A DNA stretch of 64,000 nt from an uncultured SAR92 cluster bacterium. GTDB taxonomy: Bacteria > Pseudomonadota > Gammaproteobacteria > Pseudomonadales > Porticoccaceae. Both the position numbers and the translations under genes were made by a program. Shown piece by piece: positions 48,451-58,065 of the stretch; the first letter of the stretch is position 1, and each line of letters opens with the position of its first letter. Location: the NCBI GenBank assembly GCA_902527245.1, contig CABZOI010000005.1, positions 1 to 64,000 on the forward strand. Direction: 5' to 3'. Under the pieces are notes generated by a model that worked only from the letters and a program-made list of their open reading frames with translations, was not told the origin of the DNA and made no database searches.

Positions 48451-49056
48451 CTACTTAGCCATGTTAAATGTGAACTTATATAATACACCGGGAACCTCCT
48501 GCCCAACCCCATCTACAACTCGAGGGTTATATTTAAGTTTTAAGGCAGCTTTCATCGCGGCACGCCCGAAGCCCCAACCCTCTGGATCTTCTTCCAGTAA
48601 CTTAGGATCTCTAACCCCGCCCGTCGTGGTGATAATAACCTCAATAACTGCATATCCTTCTTTACCCCTGCTCTGTGCTCTCCTGGGATACTGCGGCTGA
48701 GGAACATAAACTGGAATATAATCCGAATCTCTGGCAAAGGTTCCTAAACTCGCATTTAAGGATGTTGAAACCTTCGGAGCTGCCATACTTACAGCATTAT
48801 CAGGAACCTCAAACTCAATTTGGTCTTCTGGTATGTCTGGTGGGGGAGTCTCCGGCTCATCAGGTTTTTCGACTTCTGTCTTTTTAACATTTTCAGTTAG
48901 CTCCCTCTCTACATGAAGAAAGTCTGGTATTTTGATTGCTTTCTCCTCATCCATATCCTTATTGCCGGAGTCGATTAGCTTGAACATTACAAACACCAGA
49001 CCGAAAGTAATAAACAATCCAAGAACCGAAGAAAGGCTTAATCTGATAGCATTCAT
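48451..49056 (-). CDS. tonB: TonB-family energy transducer (TonB2 type)
   Basis: Links the inner-membrane proton-driven complex to outer-membrane receptors. The 201-residue protein has one N-terminal membrane helix (about 12-30), a Pro/Glu-rich periplasmic linker (EKPDEPETPPPDIPEDQ) and a C-terminal TonB domain (YPRRAQSRGKEGYAVIEVII ... LKYNPRVVDG). It is shorter than classical TonB, as in TonB2 systems. It lies 12 bp after exbD. Confidence 0.94.
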   Translation of the reverse strand: MNAIRLSLSSVLGLFITFGLVFVMFKLIDSGNKDMDEEKAIKIPDFLHVERELTENVKKTEVEKPDEPETPPPDIPEDQIEFEVPDNAVSMAAPKVSTSLNASLGTFARDSDYIPVYVPQPQYPRRAQSRGKEGYAVIEVIITTTGGVRDPKLLEEDPEGWGFGRAAMKAALKLKYNPRVVDGVGQEVPGVLYKFTFNMAK

Positions 49057-49068
49057 AAAAATTAATAC

Positions 49069-49473
49069 CTAATCATTCTCAACTGAAATTGCAACAGGCG
49101 AGATACCAATATCTCTCGCTATGTCAGCCACTTTCGCAACCGACTCAATGCTGGATTCGTTATCTGCTTGTATAACCATACCGCTAAGAGGATTTTCGTT
49201 GTACATTCTCGTTAGGCTAAGCTTTAATGCATTTTCATCCAGCCGTTTTTTATCTACCCAAAACTCATCAACTTCAGTGACTGCAACAAGAATAGTTACT
49301 TTTTTATAAGGATCCTCTGTAACGGTATCAATTTTAGAAACAGTTGGACCAGGAAGCTTGATAAAAGTTGCAGTGACAATAAAGAATATCAGCATTATAA
49401 ACACAACATCCAACATAGGAGTTAAGTCTATTGTTTGGCCTTGTGATTGTGCCTTTGCTGTTCTATTTCTCAT
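49069..49473 (-). CDS. exbD: Biopolymer transport protein ExbD
   Basis: A 134-residue inner-membrane protein with one helix bearing the functional Asp in IDLTPMLDVVFIMLIFFI and a periplasmic C-terminal domain (VSIQADNESSIESV-like segment VIQADNESSIESV). Works with the ExbB subunits to harvest the proton gradient for TonB. Fourth gene of the operon. Confidence 0.95.
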   Translation of the reverse strand: MRNRTAKAQSQGQTIDLTPMLDVVFIMLIFFIVTATFIKLPGPTVSKIDTVTEDPYKKVTILVAVTEVDEFWVDKKRLDENALKLSLTRMYNENPLSGMVIQADNESSIESVAKVADIARDIGISPVAISVEND

Positions 49474-49497
49474 GGCTTATTACGTTGGTAAGGTCTC

Positions 49498-50037
49498 TTA
49501 TCTTTCTCTAAGTCTTCTATCTATAATTAAGTTATCTTCTAAATAATGTTTCTTTTTTTCGGCTGCACGTTCCACTAATGTCATGGCAAATAATCCAGAA
49601 AGCGCAGCTACCATTCCCGCCATTGTTGGAATAGTTGCCTTTGAAACACCTCCTGCCATTGCCTTAACATCTCCGCCACCAGTGAAGGCCATAACATCAA
49701 AAACAGTTATCATACCAGTAACAGTTCCGAGCAATCCAAATAGTGGTGCTACCGCGATAAGGGTCTTAATCATCATCATGTTATTATCAATTTGCAGGGC
49801 AGCCTCCGAAATAACCTTTTCTCGAATTTGTAGAGCAAATTTTGACCTGCGATCCTTCCTTCCAGACCATACATCTATCTTAATCTTGAGAACTCTTGGA
49901 CAAGATTTCGTCAGATACCAGACCCTCTCAAAAATCAGAGTCCACATAAAAAAGAGCAATATCACAATCATCCAGAGCACGTTACCTCCAGAATCCATGA
50001 ACTTACCCATTTCGGCAAGTGTATCAACGAAAAACAT
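49498..50037 (-). CDS. exbB: ExbB-type proton channel protein (short)
   Basis: A 179-residue MotA/TolQ/ExbB-family protein with three membrane helices; conserved segments are LIAVAPLFGLLGTVTGMITVF and GVSKATIPTMAGMVAAL (each shown in part of the C-terminal half). Pairs with the adjacent ExbD. It starts 3 bp after the larger ExbB-like protein, suggesting coupled translation. Confidence 0.95.
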   Translation of the reverse strand: MFFVDTLAEMGKFMDSGGNVLWMIVILLFFMWTLIFERVWYLTKSCPRVLKIKIDVWSGRKDRRSKFALQIREKVISEAALQIDNNMMMIKTLIAVAPLFGLLGTVTGMITVFDVMAFTGGGDVKAMAGGVSKATIPTMAGMVAALSGLFAMTLVERAAEKKKHYLEDNLIIDRRLRER

Positions 50038-50040
50038 CGA

Positions 50041-51408
50041 TTATTTGCTCTCTAAAGAACCCGCTACTATACCTGCAGATTGCTCTTCCAAAACATGAAG
50101 AATTTTCTGCGCTTTGCTATTAACCAGCGTGTGCATGAGGACAGTGGGTATCGCTACCACAAGGCCCAAAACAGTTGTGATTAAAGCTTGAGAGATACCT
50201 CCAGCCATCGCCTTGGGATCTCCCGCTCCAAACAGTGTAATCATCTGGAAAGTGATAATCATTCCCGTTACGGTTCCTAACAATCCCATTAGCGGAGCAA
50301 CCATAGATATTACTTTAAGATAATTGAGACCAGACTCGATCTTTGGACGCTCTCTCAGCACCGCTTCATGCAGTTTTAACTCAAGTGATTCCGCATCAAG
50401 AGTCGCATTTTCATCAGCCACCTTTAACACTCTACCAAGCGGATTATTTTCATTTGCTTGCTGAGACCGTAACTGGGATTTAACTTTTGATGCGACACCA
50501 GAGAGAATAACAAATCTAGTGATAGCCAAAATAATCGCTATAAAGAACACGATAGTGATAATTAGGCCAACTATCCCACCAAACTGCCATCTTTCATATA
50601 ATGTCGGAGTGTTAATGAGTGCCTTCAACAAACCTCCTCCTAATGGGCCGCTGGGGTCTATGCCAACCTTAGTAAAACCTGAGTCAGCAGATTGGAGATC
50701 CTCTGCCCCACCACTGTATCCAGACGGCTGTCTGGCTAATTCTGACACCAAGCCTGTTTCAGGGCTGTACTCAAGATATTTCCCATCAGACAACAAGTTA
50801 TAAGTACCAATACGCACAACTTCCATCTCTGCTTGTTGGCCATCTGCCATCAAAACATTCCGATTAAATTTTACAATTTTAGAACTTTCAATCATTTCTC
50901 TTTTGTGCTCGAACCATAGTTGTTCAATTTCTTCAATACTTGGCAACCTTGTATCGCTACTCATTTTGTCTATAAGTTCGCTTAAAAACTCGGTTCGTCC
51001 GGTATATTGAGCACTCACGATGGATTGTTCTAATTTCGCTCTTATATCTCCAGCGGCTCCAGTTAAATGTCCAAATAATTCCTTTAAAGAGCCTAGTCTT
51101 TTATCTTTTTGCTCTCGAAGCTTTGCTATTTGAATGTCATTATCCCTAATGGTTTTTTCTAAGCGATCAGAACGACGCTCTTCCGCAGCTTCAGTATCCC
51201 TGGCTTGCTTTAAGAGTTGAGACTGTCTCCGTTGATCTCGGACAAAATCTGCTTCTCGTTTCCTAGCCTCCGCTGTTTCAGAGATAGACGAGCTTTCTAT
51301 CATGTCCAGTAATTCATTGAGCGTTTTGGCGTCTTGACTAAAGGCAGTAACAGCAAACAAGATAGATGCGAGCGCAACTGTCACATTGAATAATTTAAGA
51401 ATCTTCAT
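50041..51408 (-). CDS. Large ExbB-like protein, TtpC type
   Basis: A 455-residue protein with a signal peptide, a long periplasmic coiled coil (about 25-120, rich in Arg/Glu/Gln), a periplasmic domain and a C-terminal MotA/TolQ/ExbB channel domain (about 265-455, VAPLMGLLGTVTGMIITF, GGISQALITTVLGLVVAIP). It matches TtpC of Vibrio TonB2 systems, which is needed in addition to ExbB2-ExbD2-TonB2. Overlaps the DUF3450 gene by 4 bp. Confidence 0.92.
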   Translation of the reverse strand: MKILKLFNVTVALASILFAVTAFSQDAKTLNELLDMIESSSISETAEARKREADFVRDQRRQSQLLKQARDTEAAEERRSDRLEKTIRDNDIQIAKLREQKDKRLGSLKELFGHLTGAAGDIRAKLEQSIVSAQYTGRTEFLSELIDKMSSDTRLPSIEEIEQLWFEHKREMIESSKIVKFNRNVLMADGQQAEMEVVRIGTYNLLSDGKYLEYSPETGLVSELARQPSGYSGGAEDLQSADSGFTKVGIDPSGPLGGGLLKALINTPTLYERWQFGGIVGLIITIVFFIAIILAITRFVILSGVASKVKSQLRSQQANENNPLGRVLKVADENATLDAESLELKLHEAVLRERPKIESGLNYLKVISMVAPLMGLLGTVTGMIITFQMITLFGAGDPKAMAGGISQALITTVLGLVVAIPTVLMHTLVNSKAQKILHVLEEQSAGIVAGSLESK

Positions 51409-52226
51409 CTTGCCACCTCCGGAGCGGTAATTGGCATTTCCATAACATCTTGAGTATTGACCTTCCTGGCAATCCGTATCCCCTGATCAATTGGCCTACG
51501 GTATTCAGAGCCCAGCGTCTCCCATGAACTGGTATCCTTGTTCCAAGCTCCTGATTGCGACTTATCTTTGGTCTGATACATTAAGGCAACGCGTCCAATT
51601 CGCAGCATATCTACCTCGACCTCGGTACCATCAGAATTTATATCAACTAAGTCTCTGTAAGACTCGATCGATAAACTATAGTCAGACTCAATATCATATA
51701 ATTCTAGAATTTGTCGAAACTTCTCCGCAGCAGAAAACTTAGCACTATCAAGATTTATTTCAAGGTCAGAGACTGCATCAAGCCTAGCCTCTTTTTTAAA
51801 TGGCATGTCTAGCTGAATAAAATCCTCCAAGCTTGACAGCATTGATATCATGAGTGGGGTTACGCCTCTTTCAATTACTGTGGCATTAGAGATAGATTCT
51901 TTCAACTCTTCCATAATTCTTTTTTGACTAGCTATTTGTCTTTCAAGCTGAGAATTATAAACGCGCAAATTCTCAATCTGTTTGTTAACTTGCTTGAATT
52001 CTTGTAACAACGAGTCTGTCTGATCAGCAATTCTGTCGACTGTGATCTGAGATGCTTTTGCATTCTGTACCTTCTCAGCCCCAGCTGATAGTACGTCATC
52101 GACTGTAACCTTTGGAGTGATTGATATTGGCTCTACTTCACCTTCTTGCGATAACACCTTTCCAGCCAACGAAAGGCTTAAAATAAAAGATGTCAAAGTA
52201 TATATAAATAACGATTTTGTTTTCAT
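51405..52226 (-). CDS. DUF3450 periplasmic coiled-coil protein of the TonB2 operon
   Basis: A 273-residue exported protein: signal peptide (about 1-26), a coiled coil (about 60-115) and a C-terminal globular part with SIESYRDLVDINSDGTEVEVD and IGRVALMYQT. DUF3450 genes nearly always precede the TtpC/ExbB gene in such operons. First gene of the six-gene run. The phrase pair with the next protein (both have a DG...E/D...RIG motif) suggests related domains. Confidence 0.9.
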   Translation of the reverse strand: MKTKSLFIYTLTSFILSLSLAGKVLSQEGEVEPISITPKVTVDDVLSAGAEKVQNAKASQITVDRIADQTDSLLQEFKQVNKQIENLRVYNSQLERQIASQKRIMEELKESISNATVIERGVTPLMISMLSSLEDFIQLDMPFKKEARLDAVSDLEINLDSAKFSAAEKFRQILELYDIESDYSLSIESYRDLVDINSDGTEVEVDMLRIGRVALMYQTKDKSQSGAWNKDTSSWETLGSEYRRPIDQGIRIARKVNTQDVMEMPITAPEVAR

Positions 52227-52480
52227 GATTCCCTCAACTTGGGTATGTCTGCTATTAAAAATTCCGAAAATTATTCTATAGATTATTATTTTTAAAAAAT
52301 CGGGCTGTCTTTTTATCAGTCTGAGCCCAAGAAATCAATTATCTTTGCGCTTTAATCCATAATTAATCCGCCATTCACCTTGTTAAAATAACATGCTGAG
52401 TGAACATTTTGTACTGTAATTAGCAACAACTAGACTACAATTTCGCATATCGAGGGTAAATTTTAGGTAGATGTTTTGCT
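52227..52480. other. Intergenic region between folA and the TonB2 operon
   Basis: This 254-bp gap holds the promoter for the leftward DUF3450-TonB2 operon. I see no Fur-type inverted repeat (GATAATGATAATC-like) and no clear terminator for folA. A weak GGGCT/AGCCC inverted repeat with a long loop occurs near 52303-52329. Confidence 0.4.
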
Positions 52481-52981
52481 TTAACTTAATTTTTCCAATG
52501 TGACGAACTTATATTCTAATTCATTTGCCGTCATCCGTTCTGAATGATCAACACTTGTCCATATTTTGTAGTCAATAACAGGAAAAAATGCATCGCCATC
52601 AATAATCAAGTCAACCAACGTGACATAGATTCGGGAGACATCATCGAAAAACATACGATAAATTTGCTCTCCCCCAACTATCATTATTTCTTCAGATCCT
52701 CTGCTTTTGGCAAAATCTTCAGCCATGCGAAGCGCATCAGATTTATTATTAGCTAAAAAGATTTGATCATGTGATAGTTGCTGAGTTCGACTAAGAACGA
52801 TGTTATCTCTTTCAGGCAATGCACGTCCAATAGAATCAAATGTATTTCTTCCCATTATGATTGGTTTATTAATCGTGTGTTTCTTAAAGTGCTTCAGATC
52901 CTTAGGTAAATGCCAAGGAAGTTGATTTGCTACTCCAATAACATTATTCGCTGACATAGCTACTATCATTGATAATTTCAT
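52481..52981 (-). CDS. folA: Dihydrofolate reductase
   Basis: Reduces dihydrofolate with NADPH. The 166-residue protein shows IVAMSANNVIGVANQLPWHLP, the active-site acid in the first helix (PKDLKHF follows), IMGRNTFDSIG and the nucleotide segment IMIVGGEQIYRMF. Its ATG overlaps the thyA stop codon by one base, so the pair is translationally coupled and functionally linked: ThyA makes dihydrofolate, FolA recycles it. Confidence 0.97.
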   Translation of the reverse strand: MKLSMIVAMSANNVIGVANQLPWHLPKDLKHFKKHTINKPIIMGRNTFDSIGRALPERDNIVLSRTQQLSHDQIFLANNKSDALRMAEDFAKSRGSEEIMIVGGEQIYRMFFDDVSRIYVTLVDLIIDGDAFFPVIDYKIWTSVDHSERMTANELEYKFVTLEKLS

Positions 52982-53895
52982 TATACTGCCACTGGAGCTG
53001 ATATTGCACTGTGATGCTGATAATCTTCTAGATGGATGTCCTCAAATGAAAAATCAAATAAACTCTTGACGCTATCATTTATTGTTAAATTTGGAAGAGC
53101 AAATGGTTCTCTCGATAATTGTTCATGAACTTGCTCTAAATGGTTAAGATAAAGGTGAGCATCTCCGAATGTATGTACGAAATCTCCCACTTCATAACCT
53201 GATACTTTAGCAATCATGCAAGTCAATAACGCATAAGATGCTATGTTAAAAGGCACTCCCAAAAACACATCTGCACTTCTTTGATAAAGTTGAGAACTTA
53301 ATTTTCCGTCAGCAACATAAAATTGGAAGAGGGTATGGCAAGGAGGCAATCCAGATTTTACCATCACGGGTATGTCTGCGGGATTCCATGCTGAAACAAT
53401 CAACCTTCGAGAGTTAGCATTATTTTTTAAGTCAGTCATTAGCTGTTTTAGTTGATCAATACCTCCAAAATCTCTCCATTGTTTACCATAAACTGGGCCC
53501 AAATCACCAAATTGAAGAGCGAAATCTTTATCTTCTTTTATTTGCTTCACGAAACATTTCATATGTTCACGCCACTCTGGGGAGTAAATTTTATAATCGT
53601 CTTGCTGATTTGTTTCTCGAAGCCAATTTTGATAGGGCCAATCATTCCAAATACCCACTCCATTATTCACAAGATAACGGATATTTGTGTCACCACGAAT
53701 AAACCAAAGCAATTCATGAGCGATACTTTTGAAATGAACTTTTTTAGTTGTCAGTAGCGGAAATCCCTCTGAAAGATCAAATCGCATCTGATATCCGAAA
53801 ATGCTCTTCGTTCCTACACCTGTTCGGTCCATTTTCTCAATACCGTTTTCAAGGATATATTTCATTAATGTGTGATACTGAATCAATTTGATCAC
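52981..53895 (-). CDS. thyA: Thymidylate synthase
   Basis: Makes dTMP from dUMP with methylene-tetrahydrofolate. The 304-residue protein has the active-site Cys186 ([13 protein letters not shown]), [19 protein letters not shown] and [11 protein letters not shown]. It is the long form with an insert around residues 93-125, as opposed to the 264-residue E. coli type. Overlaps lgt by 4 bp and folA by 1 bp. Confidence 0.97.
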   Translation of the reverse strand: MIKLIQYHTLMKYILENGIEKMDRTGVGTKSIFGYQMRFDLSEGFPLLTTKKVHFKSIAHELLWFIRGDTNIRYLVNNGVGIWNDWPYQNWLRETNQQDDYKIYSPEWREHMKCFVKQIKEDKDFALQFGDLGPVYGKQWRDFGGIDQLKQLMTDLKNNANSRRLIVSAWNPADIPVMVKSGLPPCHTLFQFYVADGKLSSQLYQRSADVFLGVPFNIASYALLTCMIAKVSGYEVGDFVHTFGDAHLYLNHLEQVHEQLSREPFALPNLTINDSVKSLFDFSFEDIHLEDYQHHSAISAPVAV

Positions 53896-54650
53896 TCTTT
53901 AACTTTTATCGAATAGAGATTTCGTAAAAACCAAAGTCCTAACAAAATCATCGGGATACATAATAATTGACCTCTTGTCATCCAATCAAACATTGGAAGT
54001 AAAGCTTGTTTATTTAAAAATTGAGCATCGGGTTGTCGAACGAACTCTACTAAAAATCTAAAAAATCCATAGAAAACTAAGAATATTCCTGCCACTTGTC
54101 CTGAAGACCTGGGCCTCCTGGCAAAAATATGAACAATAATGAAGAGCAATATCCCCTCCAAAAATGCCTCATAAAGCTGTGAGGGATGACGAGGCAACCT
54201 CAATGGGTCTGCGGGAAATATCATTGCCCAAGATACGTCAGTTGCTCGGCCATATAACTCCTGGTTAACGAAATTACCAAGTCTCCCAAAAAATAATCCT
54301 GCCGGAACAAGAGGCGCAACAAAATCAGCTAAACTCAAAAATTTAATCTTATTAGCGCGACTATATAAAAATATCACTGCGGTAACGCCCAAAAGACCAC
54401 CATGAAATGACATACCTCCTTCCCAGATTCTTAGAAGCAAAGTTGGATCAGCCATCCAGCGATCAGCACTATAAAAAAGCATGTAACCAATTCTCCCACC
54501 AAGAATGACTCCAAGTACACCGTAAGCAATTAAATCCTCCACTTTACTTTTTTGAATGGGAGACCAGGGCCGTTGGCTATTTCGTTTTGCTAAGAAAATT
54601 GCACAAATGAAACCAGATAGGTATGCAAGTCCATACCAACGTATATCCAA
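53892..54650 (-). CDS. lgt: Prolipoprotein diacylglyceryl transferase
   Basis: Inner-membrane enzyme that adds diacylglycerol to the lipobox Cys of prelipoproteins, the first step of lipoprotein maturation. The 252-residue protein has about seven helices and the motifs [22 protein letters not shown] and [14 protein letters not shown]. First gene of lgt-thyA-folA, a common gammaproteobacterial order. Confidence 0.96.
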   Translation of the reverse strand: MDIRWYGLAYLSGFICAIFLAKRNSQRPWSPIQKSKVEDLIAYGVLGVILGGRIGYMLFYSADRWMADPTLLLRIWEGGMSFHGGLLGVTAVIFLYSRANKIKFLSLADFVAPLVPAGLFFGRLGNFVNQELYGRATDVSWAMIFPADPLRLPRHPSQLYEAFLEGILLFIIVHIFARRPRSSGQVAGIFLVFYGFFRFLVEFVRQPDAQFLNKQALLPMFDWMTRGQLLCIPMILLGLWFLRNLYSIKVKE

Positions 54651-54766
54651 TGGACCAATCGAGATTGCAATAGGATCAATGCTTGGGTAACTAATGAAAA
54701 TAATTCTTCCTTATTAAACTAATTATTTAATTTCTTTTTACAATAGCTAAATTGCAGAGTGGAGAG

Positions 54767-55261
54767 TCAAACAGTCAAATTCTTTTCCATCGCTGAATTT
54801 ATTTTCGCAAATTCTTGAAGAGCTTGTTGATAAACCTTCTGCTTAAAAGCTATTACAGCTGTCAAAGGATACCAATAATTTACCCATTGCCATTCATCGA
54901 ACTCGGGACTCTCTGTCATATCAAGTTTTATCCGAGATTCGTCAGCTAATAACTTCAAGAAAAACCATTTTTGCTTTTGCCCTACGCATATAGGTTTTGT
55001 GCGCTTTCTTTGCATGTTGCGTGGAATTCTATATTTAAGCCATTGCCTCGACTCTTGCAACACCTCTACATCACTTTTGTTTAGCCCAACCTCCTCATTC
55101 AATTCGCGGTATAAAGCCTCTCGCGGTATTTCATTGCTATCTATGCCTCCTTGAGGAAACTGCCATGATGCTTGTCCAATTCTCTTTGCTAAAAGAACTC
55201 TACCCTTGCCATCACTAAGTATTATTGCGACGTTAGATCTATAACCATTCTTGTCCAACAA
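54767..55261 (-). CDS. rppH: RNA pyrophosphohydrolase RppH
   Basis: Removes pyrophosphate from mRNA 5' ends and so starts decay. The Nudix box spans about residues 39-61 (PQGGIDSNEIPREALYREL, NEEVGL), after the RppH-typical RIGQASWQFPQGG. The frame extends upstream to an ATG at 55315, but a GGAG 7 bp before the TTG at 55261 and the family start (DKNGYRSNVAII) favour the TTG, giving 164 residues. It is 116 bp upstream of lgt. Confidence 0.93.
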   Translation of the reverse strand: MLDKNGYRSNVAIILSDGKGRVLLAKRIGQASWQFPQGGIDSNEIPREALYRELNEEVGLNKSDVEVLQESRQWLKYRIPRNMQRKRTKPICVGQKQKWFFLKLLADESRIKLDMTESPEFDEWQWVNYWYPLTAVIAFKQKVYQQALQEFAKINSAMEKNLTV

Positions 55262-55356
55262 CTTTAAACTCCAAAGTCCTTTCGATTTCATACATCTTAT
55301 AGGGTTTGGAATCATTCGAGAAGTATCAGAAATAAAATTTAATCGCTTTTAAATTT

Positions 55357-55776
55357 TTAAAAGACAACTTTTGAGCGGCCTATTTTTTTCTCTGAAATCT
55401 TTGATTTGTTATGCAAACGTTTTTGCTTTTGTCGAAAAGACGGTTTCGTGGGTTGACGCACTGCATGAACACGAGAATGAAAGTAAATAAGATCAACTAA
55501 CCTTAATATCGCATCTTTATGATTTTTCTCTTTCGTTCTGTATCTCTGGGCCTTTATGACTAATATACCTTCTTTATTTATCCTCTTGTCTAGACTGTTA
55601 AATATTTTCTGTTTTAGAAGAGTTGGTAGAGAAGATTTTTTTATATCAAATCTTAGATGGATTCCAGTAGAGACTTTATTAACATTTTGCCCGCCAGGCC
55701 CCGAAGATCTAATAGCAGATATCTGAACCTCTTCTTTCAAAAGTGCGGAAAGCTGTTCTTTATTCATTTGAATCAT
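55357..55776 (-). CDS. arfB: Alternative ribosome-rescue factor ArfB
   Basis: Releases peptides from ribosomes stalled at mRNA ends. The 139-residue protein has the catalytic GGQ (residues 28-30, SSGPGGQNVNKVST) and a basic C-terminal tail rich in Lys/Arg/Gln that enters the empty mRNA channel. Met1 or Met4 can be the start. It overlaps the DUF1653 gene by 17 bp. Confidence 0.95.
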   Translation of the reverse strand: MIQMNKEQLSALLKEEVQISAIRSSGPGGQNVNKVSTGIHLRFDIKKSSLPTLLKQKIFNSLDKRINKEGILVIKAQRYRTKEKNHKDAILRLVDLIYFHSRVHAVRQPTKPSFRQKQKRLHNKSKISEKKIGRSKVVF

Positions 55777-55990
55777 TTGATCTTTTTATAAATTCAAACC
55801 GGGGTAACTTTTCCCCATTAATCTCAACCACCTCGTGAAACATTGCTTTTGGTCGAACCCAGAGATCAAAATTACCATAGAGGGGTCTGTATAGGACCAA
55901 TTCTTCCTCAGTTTCACTATGAGTAACAAAATCAATGACCTCATATAATTTACCTTTAAAATGACGATAAATACCCTTGTGCAATTTCAT
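55760..55990 (-). CDS. DUF1653 family protein
   Basis: A 76-residue protein with the family pattern GIYRHFKGKLYEVIDFVTHSETEE and LVLYRPLYGNFDLWVRP (quoted in parts: GIYRHFKGKLYEV, YRPLYG, LWVRP). The fold is a small beta-barrel; function unknown. Overlaps the FAH-family gene by 4 bp and arfB by 17 bp, so it is part of a tight operon. Confidence 0.9.
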   Translation of the reverse strand: MKLHKGIYRHFKGKLYEVIDFVTHSETEEELVLYRPLYGNFDLWVRPKAMFHEVVEINGEKLPRFEFIKRSNDSNE

Positions 55991-56667
55991 TGTTTGCCTT
56001 TAAAAAAAGAGACTTTGGCACTTGCATTGAGGAGGTTGGGAATTTCTAACCTCAATTCATCATTACTCGTTAGTGCACCCACACCAAAGGGAGTCCCGGT
56101 CAGAACCAGATCTCCTGGCAATATAGAAAAATATTTACTCGCGTAACATAATATCTCATCTATCCTAAAAATCATCGCGCTAGTATCACCTCGCTGTCGC
56201 TCTTTACCATTTATGAATAACTTAAATTGTATGTTATTTAAATTTGTAAAATGATTAGGCGAAATGAAATTTGTTGTAGGACAAGATCCATCAAAACCCT
56301 TTGATTTTTCCCAAGGTAGCCCCTCAGATTTAAGCTTATTCTGCAAATCTCTGTATGTGAGGTCTAGGCTTAACCCTATCCCTATTATGGCTTTCATTGC
56401 CTCATCTTCAGAACAATTCTTTAATTCCTTTCCGATCAACAACGCTAATTCTGTTTCAAAATGGCATGCTCCAAAGGAACTATCTATTTTGAGTTGTCCG
56501 TCGAGCTCTACCAAACTTGTCGATGGTTTTAAGAAAAGGACAGGACTTTCTGGGAAACAATTTCCCAATTCTGAGATATGTTCACTAAAATTCCTGCCCA
56601 CACAAATTATTTTGCCCAGAGGCAGAGGAGCACACTTATCATTTATTTTGTGCCTGTAGTTACTCAT
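55987..56667 (-). CDS. Fumarylacetoacetate hydrolase family protein (YcgM-like acylpyruvase)
   Basis: A 226-residue metal-dependent hydrolase/decarboxylase. It has the start KIICVGRNFSEHISEL, metal-binding FETELALLIG, the substrate segment SKGFDGSCPTTNF and the end GDLVLTGTPFGVG. Closest to YcgM/FAHD1-type acylpyruvate or oxaloacetate hydrolases. It lies 21 bp downstream of an FAD-linked oxidase; both may act on 2-oxo/2-hydroxy acids. Confidence 0.87.
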   Translation of the reverse strand: MSNYRHKINDKCAPLPLGKIICVGRNFSEHISELGNCFPESPVLFLKPSTSLVELDGQLKIDSSFGACHFETELALLIGKELKNCSEDEAMKAIIGIGLSLDLTYRDLQNKLKSEGLPWEKSKGFDGSCPTTNFISPNHFTNLNNIQFKLFINGKERQRGDTSAMIFRIDEILCYASKYFSILPGDLVLTGTPFGVGALTSNDELRLEIPNLLNASAKVSFFKGKQ

Positions 56668-56688
56668 TCTATTTATCCAGAGCTTTGT

Positions 56689-58065
56689 CTATATTAATTT
56701 ACCTGGATTCAATATAGCGTTAGGATCAAAAATCTTTTTTATGGATTTCATTAAATTAATCTCATCTTCAGATCTCGAGAACCTTAGAGATTCTTTTTTA
56801 AGCAATCCTACTCCATGCTCTGCACTGATGCTGCCCTCATATTTTGAAATCAGCTCACCCAAAGACATGGAGACCCCATCACAAAAAGACTTAAATTGAA
56901 GCGTGGACAAATTTTTTGGCTTTAGAATATTTAGATGTATATTTCCATCACCAATATGGCCGTACCATATAATTTCAAAGTCAGGATAATTTTTCTGTGT
57001 TAGCTGACTAACATCATTTAAAAAATCAGCCATTTTTGATATCCGAACGGATATATCATTTTTATATGGTTGGAAATGCCAAAGCGTTTCGGAGATATCT
57101 TCCCGCAATCTCCATAAAGCCCTGGCTTGGTCGATACTTTGGCTTATTACACCATCGGTAATAAGTTTCTCATCAACACATTTTGAATACACCTCAAATA
57201 CAGTTTCTGTTTCTATTTCCGTGTTTTCTAACTCTACTAATGCGTAAAATGGTGATTCAGTATCAAAGGGTCGTTGATACTGGTGGGCTCCTACAACTCT
57301 ACTCAAAGCATTATTGCAAAAAAACTCAAATGCGTTAACTTGCAACATTGATTTACATATTTTGAGCACCTCAGTTAAGTAAGCAAATTTTTCAACCCCA
57401 AACACGCAAACTGTTGATGGCTTAGGAGGTTCAGTTAACTGCAAGGTCGCCTCATAAATAATTCCTAAAGTGCCTTCAGATCCGATGAACAAGTGTCTAA
57501 AATCATATCCTGTATTATTTTTTACTAATGACTTGTTTAAATTCAGAATATCTCCTGAGCCAGTTACTACTCTAAGCCCAAGTATCCAGTTTCTTGTCAT
57601 TCCATACCGAATCACATTTATACCACCTGCGTTGGTCGCTATGTTCCCACCGATCTGACTCGAACCAGAAGATGCAAAATCTACAGGATAAAACAAATGA
57701 TTCTCTGCAGCAGCAACTTGAATCTGCTGTGTCGTAACCCCAGCCTCTGCCGTAATAGATCGGTCATCCAGATTTATCTCTTTAATAATATTCATTTTAT
57801 CCATGGAAACCACCAATTCAGAATTATTTGCAACTGCGCCTCCACATAATCCAGTGCGTCCTCCAGAGGGTACGACTTTTAAAGAATATTTATTCGCAAA
57901 CAAAATAATATCTTGTAGTTGTTTTACAGATCTTGGAAAGACTACTGCCTTCGGATTTCCTTCCCAAATAGTTGTTCTATCTACACCATAACTTTGCAAT
58001 TCAGAGTCACAATAACTGACGTTCTCCGAGCCAATGACCCCGGCTAATCTTGAAACTATATCCAT
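56689..58065 (-). CDS. FAD-binding 2-hydroxyacid dehydrogenase (GlcD/D-2-hydroxyglutarate type)
   Basis: A 458-residue flavoprotein: an FAD-binding PCMH domain (about 35-215; VVPSGGRTGLCGGA, IGGNIATNAGGINVIRYG, GSEGTLGIIYEATL) and a C-terminal FAD-oxidase domain with the metal His motif GHIGDGNIHLN and SAEHGVGLLK. This architecture oxidises D-2-hydroxy acids such as D-lactate, glycolate or D-2-hydroxyglutarate; substrate not determined. First gene of the run with the FAH-family gene, DUF1653 and arfB. Confidence 0.9.
   Translation of the reverse strand: MDIVSRLAGVIGSENVSYCDSELQSYGVDRTTIWEGNPKAVVFPRSVKQLQDIILFANKYSLKVVPSGGRTGLCGGAVANNSELVVSMDKMNIIKEINLDDRSITAEAGVTTQQIQVAAAENHLFYPVDFASSGSSQIGGNIATNAGGINVIRYGMTRNWILGLRVVTGSGDILNLNKSLVKNNTGYDFRHLFIGSEGTLGIIYEATLQLTEPPKPSTVCVFGVEKFAYLTEVLKICKSMLQVNAFEFFCNNALSRVVGAHQYQRPFDTESPFYALVELENTEIETETVFEVYSKCVDEKLITDGVISQSIDQARALWRLREDISETLWHFQPYKNDISVRISKMADFLNDVSQLTQKNYPDFEIIWYGHIGDGNIHLNILKPKNLSTLQFKSFCDGVSMSLGELISKYEGSISAEHGVGLLKKESLRFSRSEDEINLMKSIKKIFDPNAILNPGKLI

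Noticed and set aside
48441-48512. An upstream start for the TPR protein that overlaps tonB
   Set aside because: The extra 24 residues hide the signal peptide; the ATG at 48440 gives a proper export signal just after the tonB stop.
52303-52329. Weak GGGCT/AGCCC inverted repeat as the folA terminator
   Set aside because: The stem is only 5 bp with a 17-nt loop and no T-run in the leftward direction.
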